Assembly (NCBI GenBank): GCA_030066595.1
Contig: JASJBI010000012.1
Coordinates: forward strand, 1 to 64,000
DNA length: 64,000 nt
From: Alphaproteobacteria bacterium
GTDB lineage: Bacteria; Pseudomonadota; Alphaproteobacteria; JAJFFI01
Reading direction: 5' to 3'
Part shown: positions 38,605 to 47,657 of the stretch, one piece after another
Layout: each line of letters opens with the position of its first letter
How positions within the stretch are numbered: the stretch's first letter is position 1
Made by a program: the position numbers and the translations under genes
The notes under the pieces: generated by a model
The model's database searches: none
What the model saw: only the letters and a program-made list of their open reading frames with translations
What the model was told of the DNA's origin: nothing

Positions 38605-40884
38605 CTAACGCGCCGACAGCACGGTCTTGTGCGAGAACCGGTCCCGAACCACGTCCATGCGCAGCGGCATCTGGATGTAGCGACCGTCAAGCCAAAGCGT
38701 CGCCTGGTCGAGGAAAGTGGAGCTATTCAACCATCCATCCTGGCCGCCGAGAAGGACGAAGTGATTCTTGTCCATATCGGACATGTCCGAGATGTGGCGG
38801 GCGTTGGAGCCGTAGCGGGTGAAGTGCCGCTCGTTGGTGGCGGCGTGGGCGGTCTTCATGAGCGTGTCGGTGCTGCCGCCGATCGGATGGTCGCCGAAGC
38901 GGTAGCGGCCACCGATCAGGGGCAAGAACGACAGCGGGTGGGCAAAACCGAGCCGGTGCATCTCGCCCCAGTCTGCGAATTTCCCCAGATCTTTGGCCGC
39001 TGCCGCGAGGCTGCTGCGCAGCATGGGTGTCAGGCGCTCCGGCGCAGCGCGCTCGATGTCCTCGATCAGCAGGGTGTTGATCCGCGAGACGTTGGCGAAG
39101 GCGGCCCAGTCCTGGTCGCCGAAGGACACTTCGTAGAAAGCGCCGGTGAAAGCGCTGCGAAACAGCTCGAAGGCCAGCGCGCCCCCGGACTTGGGCCGGT
39201 AATGGCCGTCCCAGGCGCGGATCAGCCCGACAACTTGACGTTGGGTTGGCTCGGCGGCGGCCGCAACGCCGGTCTCATCGAGCTTGCGCATCAGGACGTC
39301 GCGCAGGGCAACGGCCGAGGGCATATAGACGTCCTGCTGCACGGCGGCCAAATCGTCGATCGTAACCGCACGGTTGGCGCCAAGAAGCGCCGCCATGCGC
39401 TGGACCCGGTCATCGGGCGAGAAGAAGTAGCCGACCGGCACCTCGGTCTCCACGGGTCTGTTGTTGGCCGAGACCAGGAACCCTCGCTTCGGATTGAGGC
39501 TGTACGGCAAATCGGACGTTTCGACGAAGGATCGCCAAGCTTGGCTCGCCAGTTCCGGCGCCTGGACCACGTCCGCGGGCAGACCCGTCCGCCGCGGCAG
39601 CTTGACCGCCATGAGCTGGCCGATATTGCCCTCCGCATCGGCATAGACCATGTTCTGGCCGGGGACGGCAAAGCCCTCGAAGGCGGCGCGGAAGCCGGCG
39701 AAATCCCGAGCCCGACTCACGGCCAACAAAGCGGAGAACTCATCGCTCGGGTCATGGCCGGTCCAACGCAACGCCAGGGGAGGCAGTCCCAGCTCGGACA
39801 GCTGCGGGGCGTCCGAGATGACCGGCCCCCAGTGCGTGTCACGCAGGCCCACCTCTTGATCGAGCCACCAGCGCACACCAACCGTTTCGCGGCGCTCACG
39901 GATGTCCTCGGCGGCCAGACCCGAGATGTCGATCAGGTCGCTCGAGGCCGCACGCATGTTGGTCCCGCCCCAGGCGATCCAGGGGTTGCGGCCGATGGCG
40001 AACACCGGCAATCCAGCGGCCATCAGCCCAACTGCGTGATAGGACGGCGATTTGAGCCCGACCAGCAGCCAGGTGTTCGGCAACAGCACGCCGAGATGAG
40101 GGTCGTTGGCGATCATAGCCGCGCCCGACCGCGTTCGGCTCGGCGCGACCACCAGGCTGTTGCTGCCGGAACGGCTCACGCCCGCCAGCAGGGCGCTCAG
40201 GGCGGCCGTCTCGCGGCGGCCAAAGCTGGGCACGGAATCGCTGCCGTTCTCCACCAACCGGGTCCAGACCTGCGGCCAGTCCGGACGCTGCCGCAAGCGC
40301 AGGACGTTGAACCAAACGAGCCAGTTGACATCGGTCCCGGCCAGGCGGCTGAAGGTCAATACGTCGGCGACCGTCCAGGCCTCGCGCTCCAATCCCAGGG
40401 CCGTGTACTCATGGGGCAGCACATCGAGGCTCTGTTGATACTGGTTGACACCGCGGACGAAGGCTTCGAGCCAGGCCCGTGTGGCTGGCGGAAGCGCCGC
40501 TTCGGTGGCGCCGGCAGCGCGCCCGTAATCGAGGATGCGGAGGCCGTGGTCGATGTCGACGGCCGGGGGTCCACCCATCTCGGCGATGCGGCCCTGGGAG
40601 ACGCGGCGAAAGATCTCCATCTGGCCGAGGCGCAGATGGGCATGGACGAAGCCCAGTGCAAATGCGGCGTCTTCATCGTGCTCGGCTTCGATGAAGGGGA
40701 TCTGGTGCGCGTCCCAGTGGATCGTTACGGTCCCGCGCAGACCGTCGGCCCTGGTCGGCAGGACCGCAAGCCGCTCATCCAAGGTGCTCGCTTCGGGCGG
40801 CGGCGCAAGCAGCGCACACCCGCCAATGCCGAGGGTCAGCGCGGCGACGAGGACGAACCTGCCAAGTCCCGCGATGCGCGTCAT
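38605..40884 (-). CDS. Penicillin-acylase-family Ntn-hydrolase lipoprotein (amidase)
   Basis: Lipobox-like GIGGC; SRSGSNSLVVAPSRTRSGAAMIANDPHLGVLLPNTWLLVGLKSPSYHAVG. Confidence 0.92.
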   Translation of the reverse strand: MTRIAGLGRFVLVAALTLGIGGCALLAPPPEASTLDERLAVLPTRADGLRGTVTIHWDAHQIPFIEAEHDEDAAFALGFVHAHLRLGQMEIFRRVSQGRIAEMGGPPAVDIDHGLRILDYGRAAGATEAALPPATRAWLEAFVRGVNQYQQSLDVLPHEYTALGLEREAWTVADVLTFSRLAGTDVNWLVWFNVLRLRQRPDWPQVWTRLVENGSDSVPSFGRRETAALSALLAGVSRSGSNSLVVAPSRTRSGAAMIANDPHLGVLLPNTWLLVGLKSPSYHAVGLMAAGLPVFAIGRNPWIAWGGTNMRAASSDLIDISGLAAEDIRERRETVGVRWWLDQEVGLRDTHWGPVISDAPQLSELGLPPLALRWTGHDPSDEFSALLAVSRARDFAGFRAAFEGFAVPGQNMVYADAEGNIGQLMAVKLPRRTGLPADVVQAPELASQAWRSFVETSDLPYSLNPKRGFLVSANNRPVETEVPVGYFFSPDDRVQRMAALLGANRAVTIDDLAAVQQDVYMPSAVALRDVLMRKLDETGVAAAAEPTQRQVVGLIRAWDGHYRPKSGGALAFELFRSAFTGAFYEVSFGDQDWAAFANVSRINTLLIEDIERAAPERLTPMLRSSLAAAAKDLGKFADWGEMHRLGFAHPLSFLPLIGGRYRFGDHPIGGSTDTLMKTAHAATNERHFTRYGSNARHISDMSDMDKNHFVLLGGQDGWLNSSTFLDQATLWLDGRYIQMPLRMDVVRDRFSHKTVLSAR

Positions 40885-41072
40885 CGGGCGTCAGTCCCTT
40901 GGCAAACAGATATTGTCGCTCCTCCGTTGACTACGGGCGAACGGCTGCGGCGGTTCGGATGGCGGCGCTGCACATGGCTGAATGTCCTTGACCATTGGTG
41001 CCAGGAGATCGCGACAGACTAACACCGGTCGGGAAAGCGGGACGAGCGAGAACCCGCCACCCCTATCGCTTG

Positions 41073-41678
41073 CTATTCGTGAACCGTCTGGAGACCCGAG
41101 ACGAAACAGTCCACCAATGTTTCGGCCATCTTGTGAACGGTCTGATCGGAGACGACCTGGAGTTTGCCCGATCCGGAAAGCGAACAGATGCCGTGCAGGC
41201 TAGCCCACAGGACCCGCGCGGAGTCCGCGAGCGTGTCGGGGTCCCTGGACGGACAGAGGGGGGACAGGGCGACCTCGATGAGGCCGAGGACTTTCGCGAC
41301 TTTGTTCACGTACCAGTCCGGCAGGGACCGGTTGTTTGGCAGGCGGTACTCGAACAGCACGTTCCAGAGGTTGCGATTGTCTTCCAGGTATCCGAGATAG
41401 GCCCGCAAGAGGCGCTTCAGATCGCGCATGGGATCCTGGGTTCTGGGCACCGACGACAAGTGCTCGTGGAGCTCATCCAATGTGCGCCCATTGAGGTGAA
41501 CGATCAGATCGTCGAAGTCGTCGAACAGGTTGTAGAGCGTGCCTGGCGAATAGCCGATCGCGTTCGCGACCTTGCGGGCGGTCAATGCCTCGAGGCCGCC
41601 CGCAACGACGATCTCACGCGCCGCCGCCAGGACCATCTCGTATTGCTCTTCGCGGGTATGATCGGACCTGCGGGCCAT
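41073..41678 (-). CDS. TetR-family regulator with WHG-type C-terminal domain
   Basis: MARRSDHTREEQYEMVLAAAREIVVAGGLEALTARKVANAIGYSPGTLYNLFDDFDDLIVHLNGRTLDELHEHL. Confidence 0.92.
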   Translation of the reverse strand: MARRSDHTREEQYEMVLAAAREIVVAGGLEALTARKVANAIGYSPGTLYNLFDDFDDLIVHLNGRTLDELHEHLSSVPRTQDPMRDLKRLLRAYLGYLEDNRNLWNVLFEYRLPNNRSLPDWYVNKVAKVLGLIEVALSPLCPSRDPDTLADSARVLWASLHGICSLSGSGKLQVVSDQTVHKMAETLVDCFVSGLQTVHE

Positions 41679-41730
41679 CGATACGCCATCTCCCAGTAAG
41701 TCCAAGAAAAGTCGGCCCAAAAAATATATA

Positions 41731-41745
41731 TTGAACCGCGTTCAA
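41731..41745. promoter_or_regulatory. TetR operator site 1
   Basis: TTGAAC-CGC-GTTCAA, perfect 6-bp arms, preceded by TATATA. Confidence 0.75.
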
Positions 41746-41759
41746 AATCAACGTATATA

Positions 41760-41774
41760 TTGAACGACGTTCAA
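41760..41774. promoter_or_regulatory. TetR operator site 2
   Basis: TTGAAC-GAC-GTTCAA, preceded by TATATA; 29 bp from site 1. Confidence 0.75.
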
Positions 41775-41800
41775 TTAAACCCGATGGGCGGAGTCAGGCT

Positions 41801-42418
41801 ATGTCCTTGTATCGCCTCAAATCTCGCTTCCAGGCGCTGCTGCGTCCCGCCACGTCCGCCCTGGCCCGCAGGGGTGTCACGGCCAATCAGGTCACCCTTT
41901 CGGCGGCTCTTGGCTCGGTTCTGGTCGGGGGCATCATCGCCGCCAACGCCACGACGCGCTGGCTGTTCGCTCTCATCCCCCTCTGGTTTCTCGTTCGCAT
42001 GGCGTTGAACGCCATCGACGGCATGCTCGCGCGCGAGTTCAACCAGAGCAGTTCGCTTGGGGCCTACCTGAACGAGATCTCGGATGTCGTCTCAGATGCG
42101 GCCCTCTATCTGCCCTTCGCCTTGGTCGCACCCTTCGGCGCGCTCTGGGTCGGCATCGTGATCTTTCTGTCCGCTCTGAGCGAGTTCGTCGGCGTCTTAG
42201 GTCCCGCCGTCGGCGCGTCGCGCCGTTACGACGGCCCGATGGGAAAGAGCGACCGGGCGCTGGTCTTTGGCGCCTTAGGTCTCACCGTCGCGATAGTGGC
42301 ATCGCTGCCGCAATGGCTCGCCTGGGTCATGCCCGCGATGGCCCTGCTCCTGTGCCTCACGATCGTCAATCGCGTGCGCGCGGGGCTTCGGGAATCGCGC
42401 GGGCCCTGCCCTTCCTGA
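41801..42418 (+). CDS. CDP-alcohol phosphatidyltransferase-like protein with variant motif
   Basis: NAIDGMLAREFNQSSSLGAYLNEISD matches DxxDGxxAR(x8)GxxxDxxxD except Asn at the first and third Asp. Confidence 0.85.
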   Translation: MSLYRLKSRFQALLRPATSALARRGVTANQVTLSAALGSVLVGGIIAANATTRWLFALIPLWFLVRMALNAIDGMLAREFNQSSSLGAYLNEISDVVSDAALYLPFALVAPFGALWVGIVIFLSALSEFVGVLGPAVGASRRYDGPMGKSDRALVFGALGLTVAIVASLPQWLAWVMPAMALLLCLTIVNRVRAGLRESRGPCPS

Positions 42419-42473
42419 CCGTGGCGACCCCACCATTCACCCCAACCCGTCCGCCTGAGGAGGAAGCCTCGCC

Positions 42474-44279
42474 ATGAAACACAGACCCGCGGAAGAGAAG
42501 ACCTTTGCGACCCATGACGGCCAGACACTGTTCTACCGCAGTTGGCCGTCGATCTCCGACGAGGCCAGGGGCGCCGTCGTTTTGCTGCACAGAGGGCATG
42601 AGCATTCCGGCCGCCTGGCCCATCTGGTGCACGAGCTCAACCTGCCGGAATTCGCCTTCTTCGCATGGGATGCGCGGGGCCACGGCCGCTCCTCGGGGGA
42701 ACGGGGATTCAGCCCGAGCGTCGGCACGTCCGTGCGCGACGTCCAGACCTTCATCGACCATGTCCGCACGGTCCACGGGTTCTCGGCCGAGGATATCGTG
42801 GTGGTTGGGCAAAGCGTCGGCGCCGTTCTCGCGGCCGCCTGGGCGCATGACTATGCGCCGAACATCCGGGCCCTGGTGCTCGCCTCTCCCGCGTTCCAGG
42901 TGAAGCTCTATGTGCCGTTGGCGCGACCCGTCATGCGGTTGGCGCAGGCGCTGGCCGGGAATTTCTTCGTAAACAGCTACGTGAACGCCCGGCTGCTGAC
43001 CCACGACCCGGCGCGGATCGCGTCATTCGAGAGCGACCCGCTGATCTCCCGCGCGATCTCGTCCAACATGCTGCTCGGGCTGCATGACCTGTCGAAGCGC
43101 ATCGTCGAAGACGCGTCGGCGATCACGATCCCGACCCAACTCCTGATTTCCGGAAGCGATTGGGTCGTTCGTGAAGGACCACAGCACCGCTTCTATGAAC
43201 GGCTGGGCGCGACCGTCAAGGAGCGGCACGTCTTCGAGGGCTTCTATCACGACATCCTGGGAGAGAAGGATCGAAAGCAGGCCTTGGACAAGGCGCGCGC
43301 CTTCATTCAAAAGCGGTTCAGAAAGCCTTTGCAGCGTCCCTCGCTGCTTGATGCCGACAAGCAGGGCTTTACCTGCCGCGAGGCAGCCGAGCTGGCAAGG
43401 CCGCTGTCGGCCCTGTCGCTGCGCCGGCTCTATTGGTCGGCAACGCGGCTGGGCATGAAGATCGGCGGCTGGATTTCGAGAGGTATCCGGATCGGGCACA
43501 AGACGGGCTTCGATTCCGGCAGCACGCTCGACTATGTCTATCGCAACGAACCGCAAGGTCTGACGCCGCTCGGACGGGCCATAGACAAGGGCTATCTCAA
43601 CTCGGTTGGCTGGAAGGGCATCCGTCAACGCAAGGTTCACGTCGAGGAACTGCTCGGTTCGGCCGTCGACCGCGTCCGTGGGAGCGGCGCGCCAGTCCGC
43701 ATTCTGGACATCGCCGCTGGCCACGGCCGCTACGTCCTGGAAGCCATGGAGAAATGCGATAGCCGACCGGACTCGATCCTGTTGCGCGACTACAGCGATC
43801 TCAATGTCAATGCCGGAAGTCGCTTGATCGAGAAAAAAGGGCTCTCGGACATCGCAACCTTCGTCAAAGGCGATGCTTTCGACCCCGACAGCCTCGCCGG
43901 CGTGGCGCCGCGGCCCACGGTCGGCGTCGTCTCCGGGCTCTATGAGCTGTTTGCCGACAACGCGCTGGTCCGGGCCTCGCTCGAGGGGCTGGCGCGCGCG
44001 ATTCCCGACCACGGGTATCTCGTCTATACCGGCCAGCCCTGGCATCCGCAACTCGAACTGATCGCGCGGACCCTGACCAGCCACCGGCAAGGGCGGCCAT
44101 GGATCATGCGCCGACGCACGCAGGCGGAGATGGACCAGCTCGTCGCCGCCGCGGGCTTCGAAAAGGTTGATCAGCGCATCGACGAGTGGGGGATCTTCAC
44201 GGTTTCCCTGGCCCGAAAAACCACGAGACAGGCCCGGTCCGACCGAGACCATCGAAGCCATGCGGCGATCGTCGTGTGA
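42474..44279 (+). CDS. Fused alpha/beta hydrolase (monoglyceride lipase-like) and class I SAM-dependent methyltransferase
   Basis: N-terminal WDARGHGRSSG and GQSVG nucleophile elbow; C-terminal RILDIAAGHGRYVLEAM SAM motif. Confidence 0.9.
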   Translation: MKHRPAEEKTFATHDGQTLFYRSWPSISDEARGAVVLLHRGHEHSGRLAHLVHELNLPEFAFFAWDARGHGRSSGERGFSPSVGTSVRDVQTFIDHVRTVHGFSAEDIVVVGQSVGAVLAAAWAHDYAPNIRALVLASPAFQVKLYVPLARPVMRLAQALAGNFFVNSYVNARLLTHDPARIASFESDPLISRAISSNMLLGLHDLSKRIVEDASAITIPTQLLISGSDWVVREGPQHRFYERLGATVKERHVFEGFYHDILGEKDRKQALDKARAFIQKRFRKPLQRPSLLDADKQGFTCREAAELARPLSALSLRRLYWSATRLGMKIGGWISRGIRIGHKTGFDSGSTLDYVYRNEPQGLTPLGRAIDKGYLNSVGWKGIRQRKVHVEELLGSAVDRVRGSGAPVRILDIAAGHGRYVLEAMEKCDSRPDSILLRDYSDLNVNAGSRLIEKKGLSDIATFVKGDAFDPDSLAGVAPRPTVGVVSGLYELFADNALVRASLEGLARAIPDHGYLVYTGQPWHPQLELIARTLTSHRQGRPWIMRRRTQAEMDQLVAAAGFEKVDQRIDEWGIFTVSLARKTTRQARSDRDHRSHAAIVV

Positions 44280-44334
44280 GTGCGCCAGACGGAATGCTGC
44301 CCTCGAACAGGCACAGCGCGGAGGAGCCCAAGAG

Positions 44335-44988
44335 ATGATCCGGATACTGGCCGCCCTTTTCGCCAACGGGATCACCCTCGTGACGCGTCTGATCACCGCG
44401 GTGCAGGGTCGATGGATCGGCTGCGGCCCGGCGCCAGCGCAGCGCATCTACTACGCCAACCATGTGAGCCATGGCGACATCGTCCTGATCTGGACCGTCC
44501 TCGCACCGGCCCTGCGGAAGATGACGCGTCCCGTCGCCGGCGCCGACTACTGGCTCAAAGGCCGCCTGCGCCGCTTCATCGCAACGGACGTCTTCCGCGC
44601 GGTCTTGATCGACCGGGAGCGATCGCAGCCTGGACGCAGCCCGCTCGCGGCCATGGCCAAGGCGGTCGATGAAGGGGCATCGCTGATCGTCTTTCCCGAA
44701 GGCACCCGCAACATGACGGACGCGCCGTTGCTGCCGTTCAAGGGCGGGATCTATCACCTGGCCAGAAGGAAGCCGGATGTCGAGCTGGTTCCCGTCTGGA
44801 TCGCCAACTTGAACCGTGTGCTTCCGAAGGGCGAAATCGTGCCGATCCCACTGCTCTGTTCGGTCACCTTCGGGACGCCGCTCAAGCTGCAGACGAACGA
44901 GACGAGGGCCGACTTCGTGGCCCGCGCCCGCGCCGAGTTGCTGAGCCTGGCCCCCGATACCCCTCGAGCGGCCGAGCCGAACCGATGA
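44335..44988 (+). CDS. 1-acyl-sn-glycerol-3-phosphate acyltransferase (PlsC family)
   Basis: NHVSHGD (HX4D) and VFPEGTRN motifs; start MIRILAALFANG within ORF 44167..44988. Confidence 0.9.
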   Translation: MIRILAALFANGITLVTRLITAVQGRWIGCGPAPAQRIYYANHVSHGDIVLIWTVLAPALRKMTRPVAGADYWLKGRLRRFIATDVFRAVLIDRERSQPGRSPLAAMAKAVDEGASLIVFPEGTRNMTDAPLLPFKGGIYHLARRKPDVELVPVWIANLNRVLPKGEIVPIPLLCSVTFGTPLKLQTNETRADFVARARAELLSLAPDTPRAAEPNR

Positions 44989-45929
44989 CCGCCACAGAAC
45001 AGATCTTAGCCGTATTCGGTGGGGTCGCGGTCATCCTGGTCATCGCGACGATTGTCGGACGGGTCCTCCGCTATCGCCGGCGAGCAGAGTCGCCAAGCCC
45101 CGTCATCGAGAACCTGAACGCCCGCATCAACGCCTGGTGGGCAATGGTGGCGCTGGTCGGTCTTGCCTTCCTCTTCGGCAAGACCGGGGCCATCCTGCTC
45201 TTCGCCCTTCTGTCCTTCGCCGCGCTGCGAGAATTCATCACTCTCACGCACACGCGGCGGGGCGATCACTGGGCGCTGTTTGCGGCCTTCTTCGTGGTGT
45301 TGCCCGTCCAATACGCCTTGATCGCGGACGCGTGGTACGGGCTCTATTCGGTCTTCATCCCGGTCTACGCTTTTCTTCTGCTGCCGATCGTCTCCTCTTT
45401 GCGCGGCGATCCTCAGCACTTCCTGGAGCGCGTCGCGGAGGTTCAGTGGGGCTTGATGATCTGTGTCTTTTGTCTGTCCCATGTGCCCGCATTGCTGACG
45501 CTCGATATCCCGGGCTATGAAGGCCGAAACCTGCTCTTGATCGCCTTCCTGGTCATGGTCGTGCAAATCAGCGACGTTCTCCAATATGTCTGGGGAAAGC
45601 TGCTTGGCCGCCACAAGATCGCGCCCACGCTTTCCCCGTCCAAGACCGTGGAAGGCTTTGTCGGCGGAGTCCTGAGCGCCACAGCGCTGGGCGCCGGGCT
45701 TTGGTGGATCACGCCGTTCAACCCTTGGCAGGCCTCATTGCTCGCCCTTGCCATCACCGTGATGGGCTTTCTCGGCGGACTGGTGATGTCCGCGATCAAA
45801 CGCGATCGCGGCGTCAAGGACTGGGGCTGGATGATCGAGGGACACGGCGGGGTCCTGGACCGGCTCGACTCGGTGATCTTCGCCGCCCCGATCTTCTTTC
45901 ACCTGGTCCGCTATTGGTGGACACCGTGA
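44985..45929 (+). CDS. Phosphatidate cytidylyltransferase (CdsA family)
   Basis: SPSKTVEGFVGGVLSA and SAIKRDRGVKDWGWMIEGHGGVLDRLDSVIFAAP; overlaps the PlsC gene by 4 nt. Confidence 0.93.
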   Translation: MTATEQILAVFGGVAVILVIATIVGRVLRYRRRAESPSPVIENLNARINAWWAMVALVGLAFLFGKTGAILLFALLSFAALREFITLTHTRRGDHWALFAAFFVVLPVQYALIADAWYGLYSVFIPVYAFLLLPIVSSLRGDPQHFLERVAEVQWGLMICVFCLSHVPALLTLDIPGYEGRNLLLIAFLVMVVQISDVLQYVWGKLLGRHKIAPTLSPSKTVEGFVGGVLSATALGAGLWWITPFNPWQASLLALAITVMGFLGGLVMSAIKRDRGVKDWGWMIEGHGGVLDRLDSVIFAAPIFFHLVRYWWTP

Positions 45930-45981
45930 CGGCGCGCCGGCCCTACGCCTTCACCGCATAGCTGGCCGGCCGACCGTCCAG

Positions 45982-46147
45982 CGGCCTGCCCGTCGCAGCC
46001 ACGGCGATCACCATCGCCGCCTTCGTCAACACCCAGGTCAAGGGCGGGATCGTCGCCTGGATCTGCGGCGGCGCCATGGCCTGGCGGATCGGCACGGCGT
46101 TCGCCGCCGTGATTGCCGCGGGCGTGGCGGGGTTGTTCCTGGTCTGA
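45982..46147 (+). pseudogene. Orphan 3' fragment of an MgtC/DUF4010-type gene (direct repeat copy 2)
   Basis: GLPVAATAITIAAFVNTQVKGGIVAWICGGAMAWRIGTAFAAVIAAGVAGLFLV*; nearly identical to 36828-36987. Confidence 0.88.
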
Positions 46148-46187
46148 CGGCGGACGTCTGAGCGCCGATCGGATCCTTGCCGTCGCC

Positions 46188-47444
46188 TCAAGCTTTCCTG
46201 TCGAGCAAGGGGAGGCTCGCTGCGACCGCGTAGCGGAACCAGGCTCCGGCCGCGAGCGAGGTGACGATCGCCACCAGAACCAGGGCGACGAAAAAACGCT
46301 CGTCGATGAGGCCGAAGTCGAACGCCACGCTGGCCAGCACGATGCCGGGCCCGCCCCGCGTGTTCATGGCGACGGCGAAGTTCCAGCTGCTCAGCGACGT
46401 GCAGCGGGCGAGCTTCATCGCGACGAACACGCAGAGGCCTTCGATCGCGGTCGAGAACAACAGGAAGCCGAAGAACAGGGCCGCGTCGAAGGCGCCGGGC
46501 AGATCGATACGAAAGCCGACGATGGCGAAGTACATGGGGATGAAGAAGGCCAGTCCGAAGGAGGAGATCTTCTCCTTGGCGTCCTCGAACGCGTCCCGCG
46601 GCATGGCGCCCAGCACGATGCCCGCGACGAAGGCGCCGAAGATCACGTTCACCTCGAGCGCCGCCGCCAGCGAAACAATCAGGAAGCACCACACCAGGGT
46701 GTAGCCCAGCCGCGATGCCTTGAAGACCAGATTGATCCGCAACCGGTTGGCGAACCGCAACATGGGCGGCCCCAGGACCAAGGCCGCCGCGGTGAAGACC
46801 AGCGTTCGGAGGGCGGCGAGGCTCACCTCGGCGGGCGATGCGGACTGCGCCGCGGCCAGGCTGGTCGCAATCGCGAGCACGGCCCAGAGTAGGACGTCCT
46901 GCAGCGTCGCGGCGGCGAGGACGATCTTGGCGAACCGGCTTTCGATAATGCCGAGATCGAGGAAGATGCGCGAGATGACGGGAATCGACGTGACCGCGAC
47001 GGCGATGGCGAAGATCAGCGAAAGCGTGAGCGGGCTGCCCGCGGGCCCGATGTAGCCACCGAGGTCGAGCCAATGGGTTGCCGCCCAGCCGGCGGAGAAG
47101 GGAATCAGCGTGGCGCCCACCAGCAGCAGCCCGACAAAGCGGTAGTCTTCCGCGTCGAAGTCCCGCTGCACCTTGAAACCGGCGGTGAACATCAAGAGGA
47201 TCAGCCCCAGCCAGTAGACCGCCGACAACAGTTTCGCGTTCAGGATGTCGTCCGGCAGGAGCCATGCCATGACGTCCGGCATCAAGAGACCCAGCGCGGA
47301 GGGGCCCAGCAGCAACCCGCCGCAGATCTCGCCAATGACGCGCGGCAGGCGCAGCCGTTCGAAGGCGTAGCCGCAGCTGTGCGCCAGGATCAAGAGCGCC
47401 ACCGTCGAGATCAGGAACTGGGTGAGTTCGCTATTGCTGAGCAT
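46188..47444 (-). CDS. Cation:proton antiporter (CPA2/Kef-type, membrane domain only)
   Basis: 418 aa polytopic; LPRVIGEICGGLLLGPSALGLL, NTRGGPGIVLASVAFDFGLI. Confidence 0.9.
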   Translation of the reverse strand: MLSNSELTQFLISTVALLILAHSCGYAFERLRLPRVIGEICGGLLLGPSALGLLMPDVMAWLLPDDILNAKLLSAVYWLGLILLMFTAGFKVQRDFDAEDYRFVGLLLVGATLIPFSAGWAATHWLDLGGYIGPAGSPLTLSLIFAIAVAVTSIPVISRIFLDLGIIESRFAKIVLAAATLQDVLLWAVLAIATSLAAAQSASPAEVSLAALRTLVFTAAALVLGPPMLRFANRLRINLVFKASRLGYTLVWCFLIVSLAAALEVNVIFGAFVAGIVLGAMPRDAFEDAKEKISSFGLAFFIPMYFAIVGFRIDLPGAFDAALFFGFLLFSTAIEGLCVFVAMKLARCTSLSSWNFAVAMNTRGGPGIVLASVAFDFGLIDERFFVALVLVAIVTSLAAGAWFRYAVAASLPLLDRKA

Positions 47445-47657
47445 CGGACGGGTCGGCGGGCGGACGGGTGTGCTGTCTACCAGCCCGTCCGCCCTTCTCG
47501 AAAGGCAGAGCCCCGGCCCGATCTACAGGGCCAGGGCCGGGAGCGGACGCGGACCGGCACTGTAATGAAGCATCAGATAACCAGGCGTTAACCGCAATGC
47601 ATAGGAGCTTTGCCTGATTTTCGGGCAGTCATGTGCCGACCGCCGCACCGCCGAGCC

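Noticed and set aside
38629-41022. 797-aa ORF on the plus strand
   Set aside because: Antisense shadow of the penicillin-acylase-family gene.
45943-47265. 440-aa ORF on the minus strand
   Set aside because: Out-of-frame reading of the antiporter gene joined to the antisense of the MgtC/DUF4010-type fragment; the real genes are 46188-47444 and the 45982-46147 fragment.
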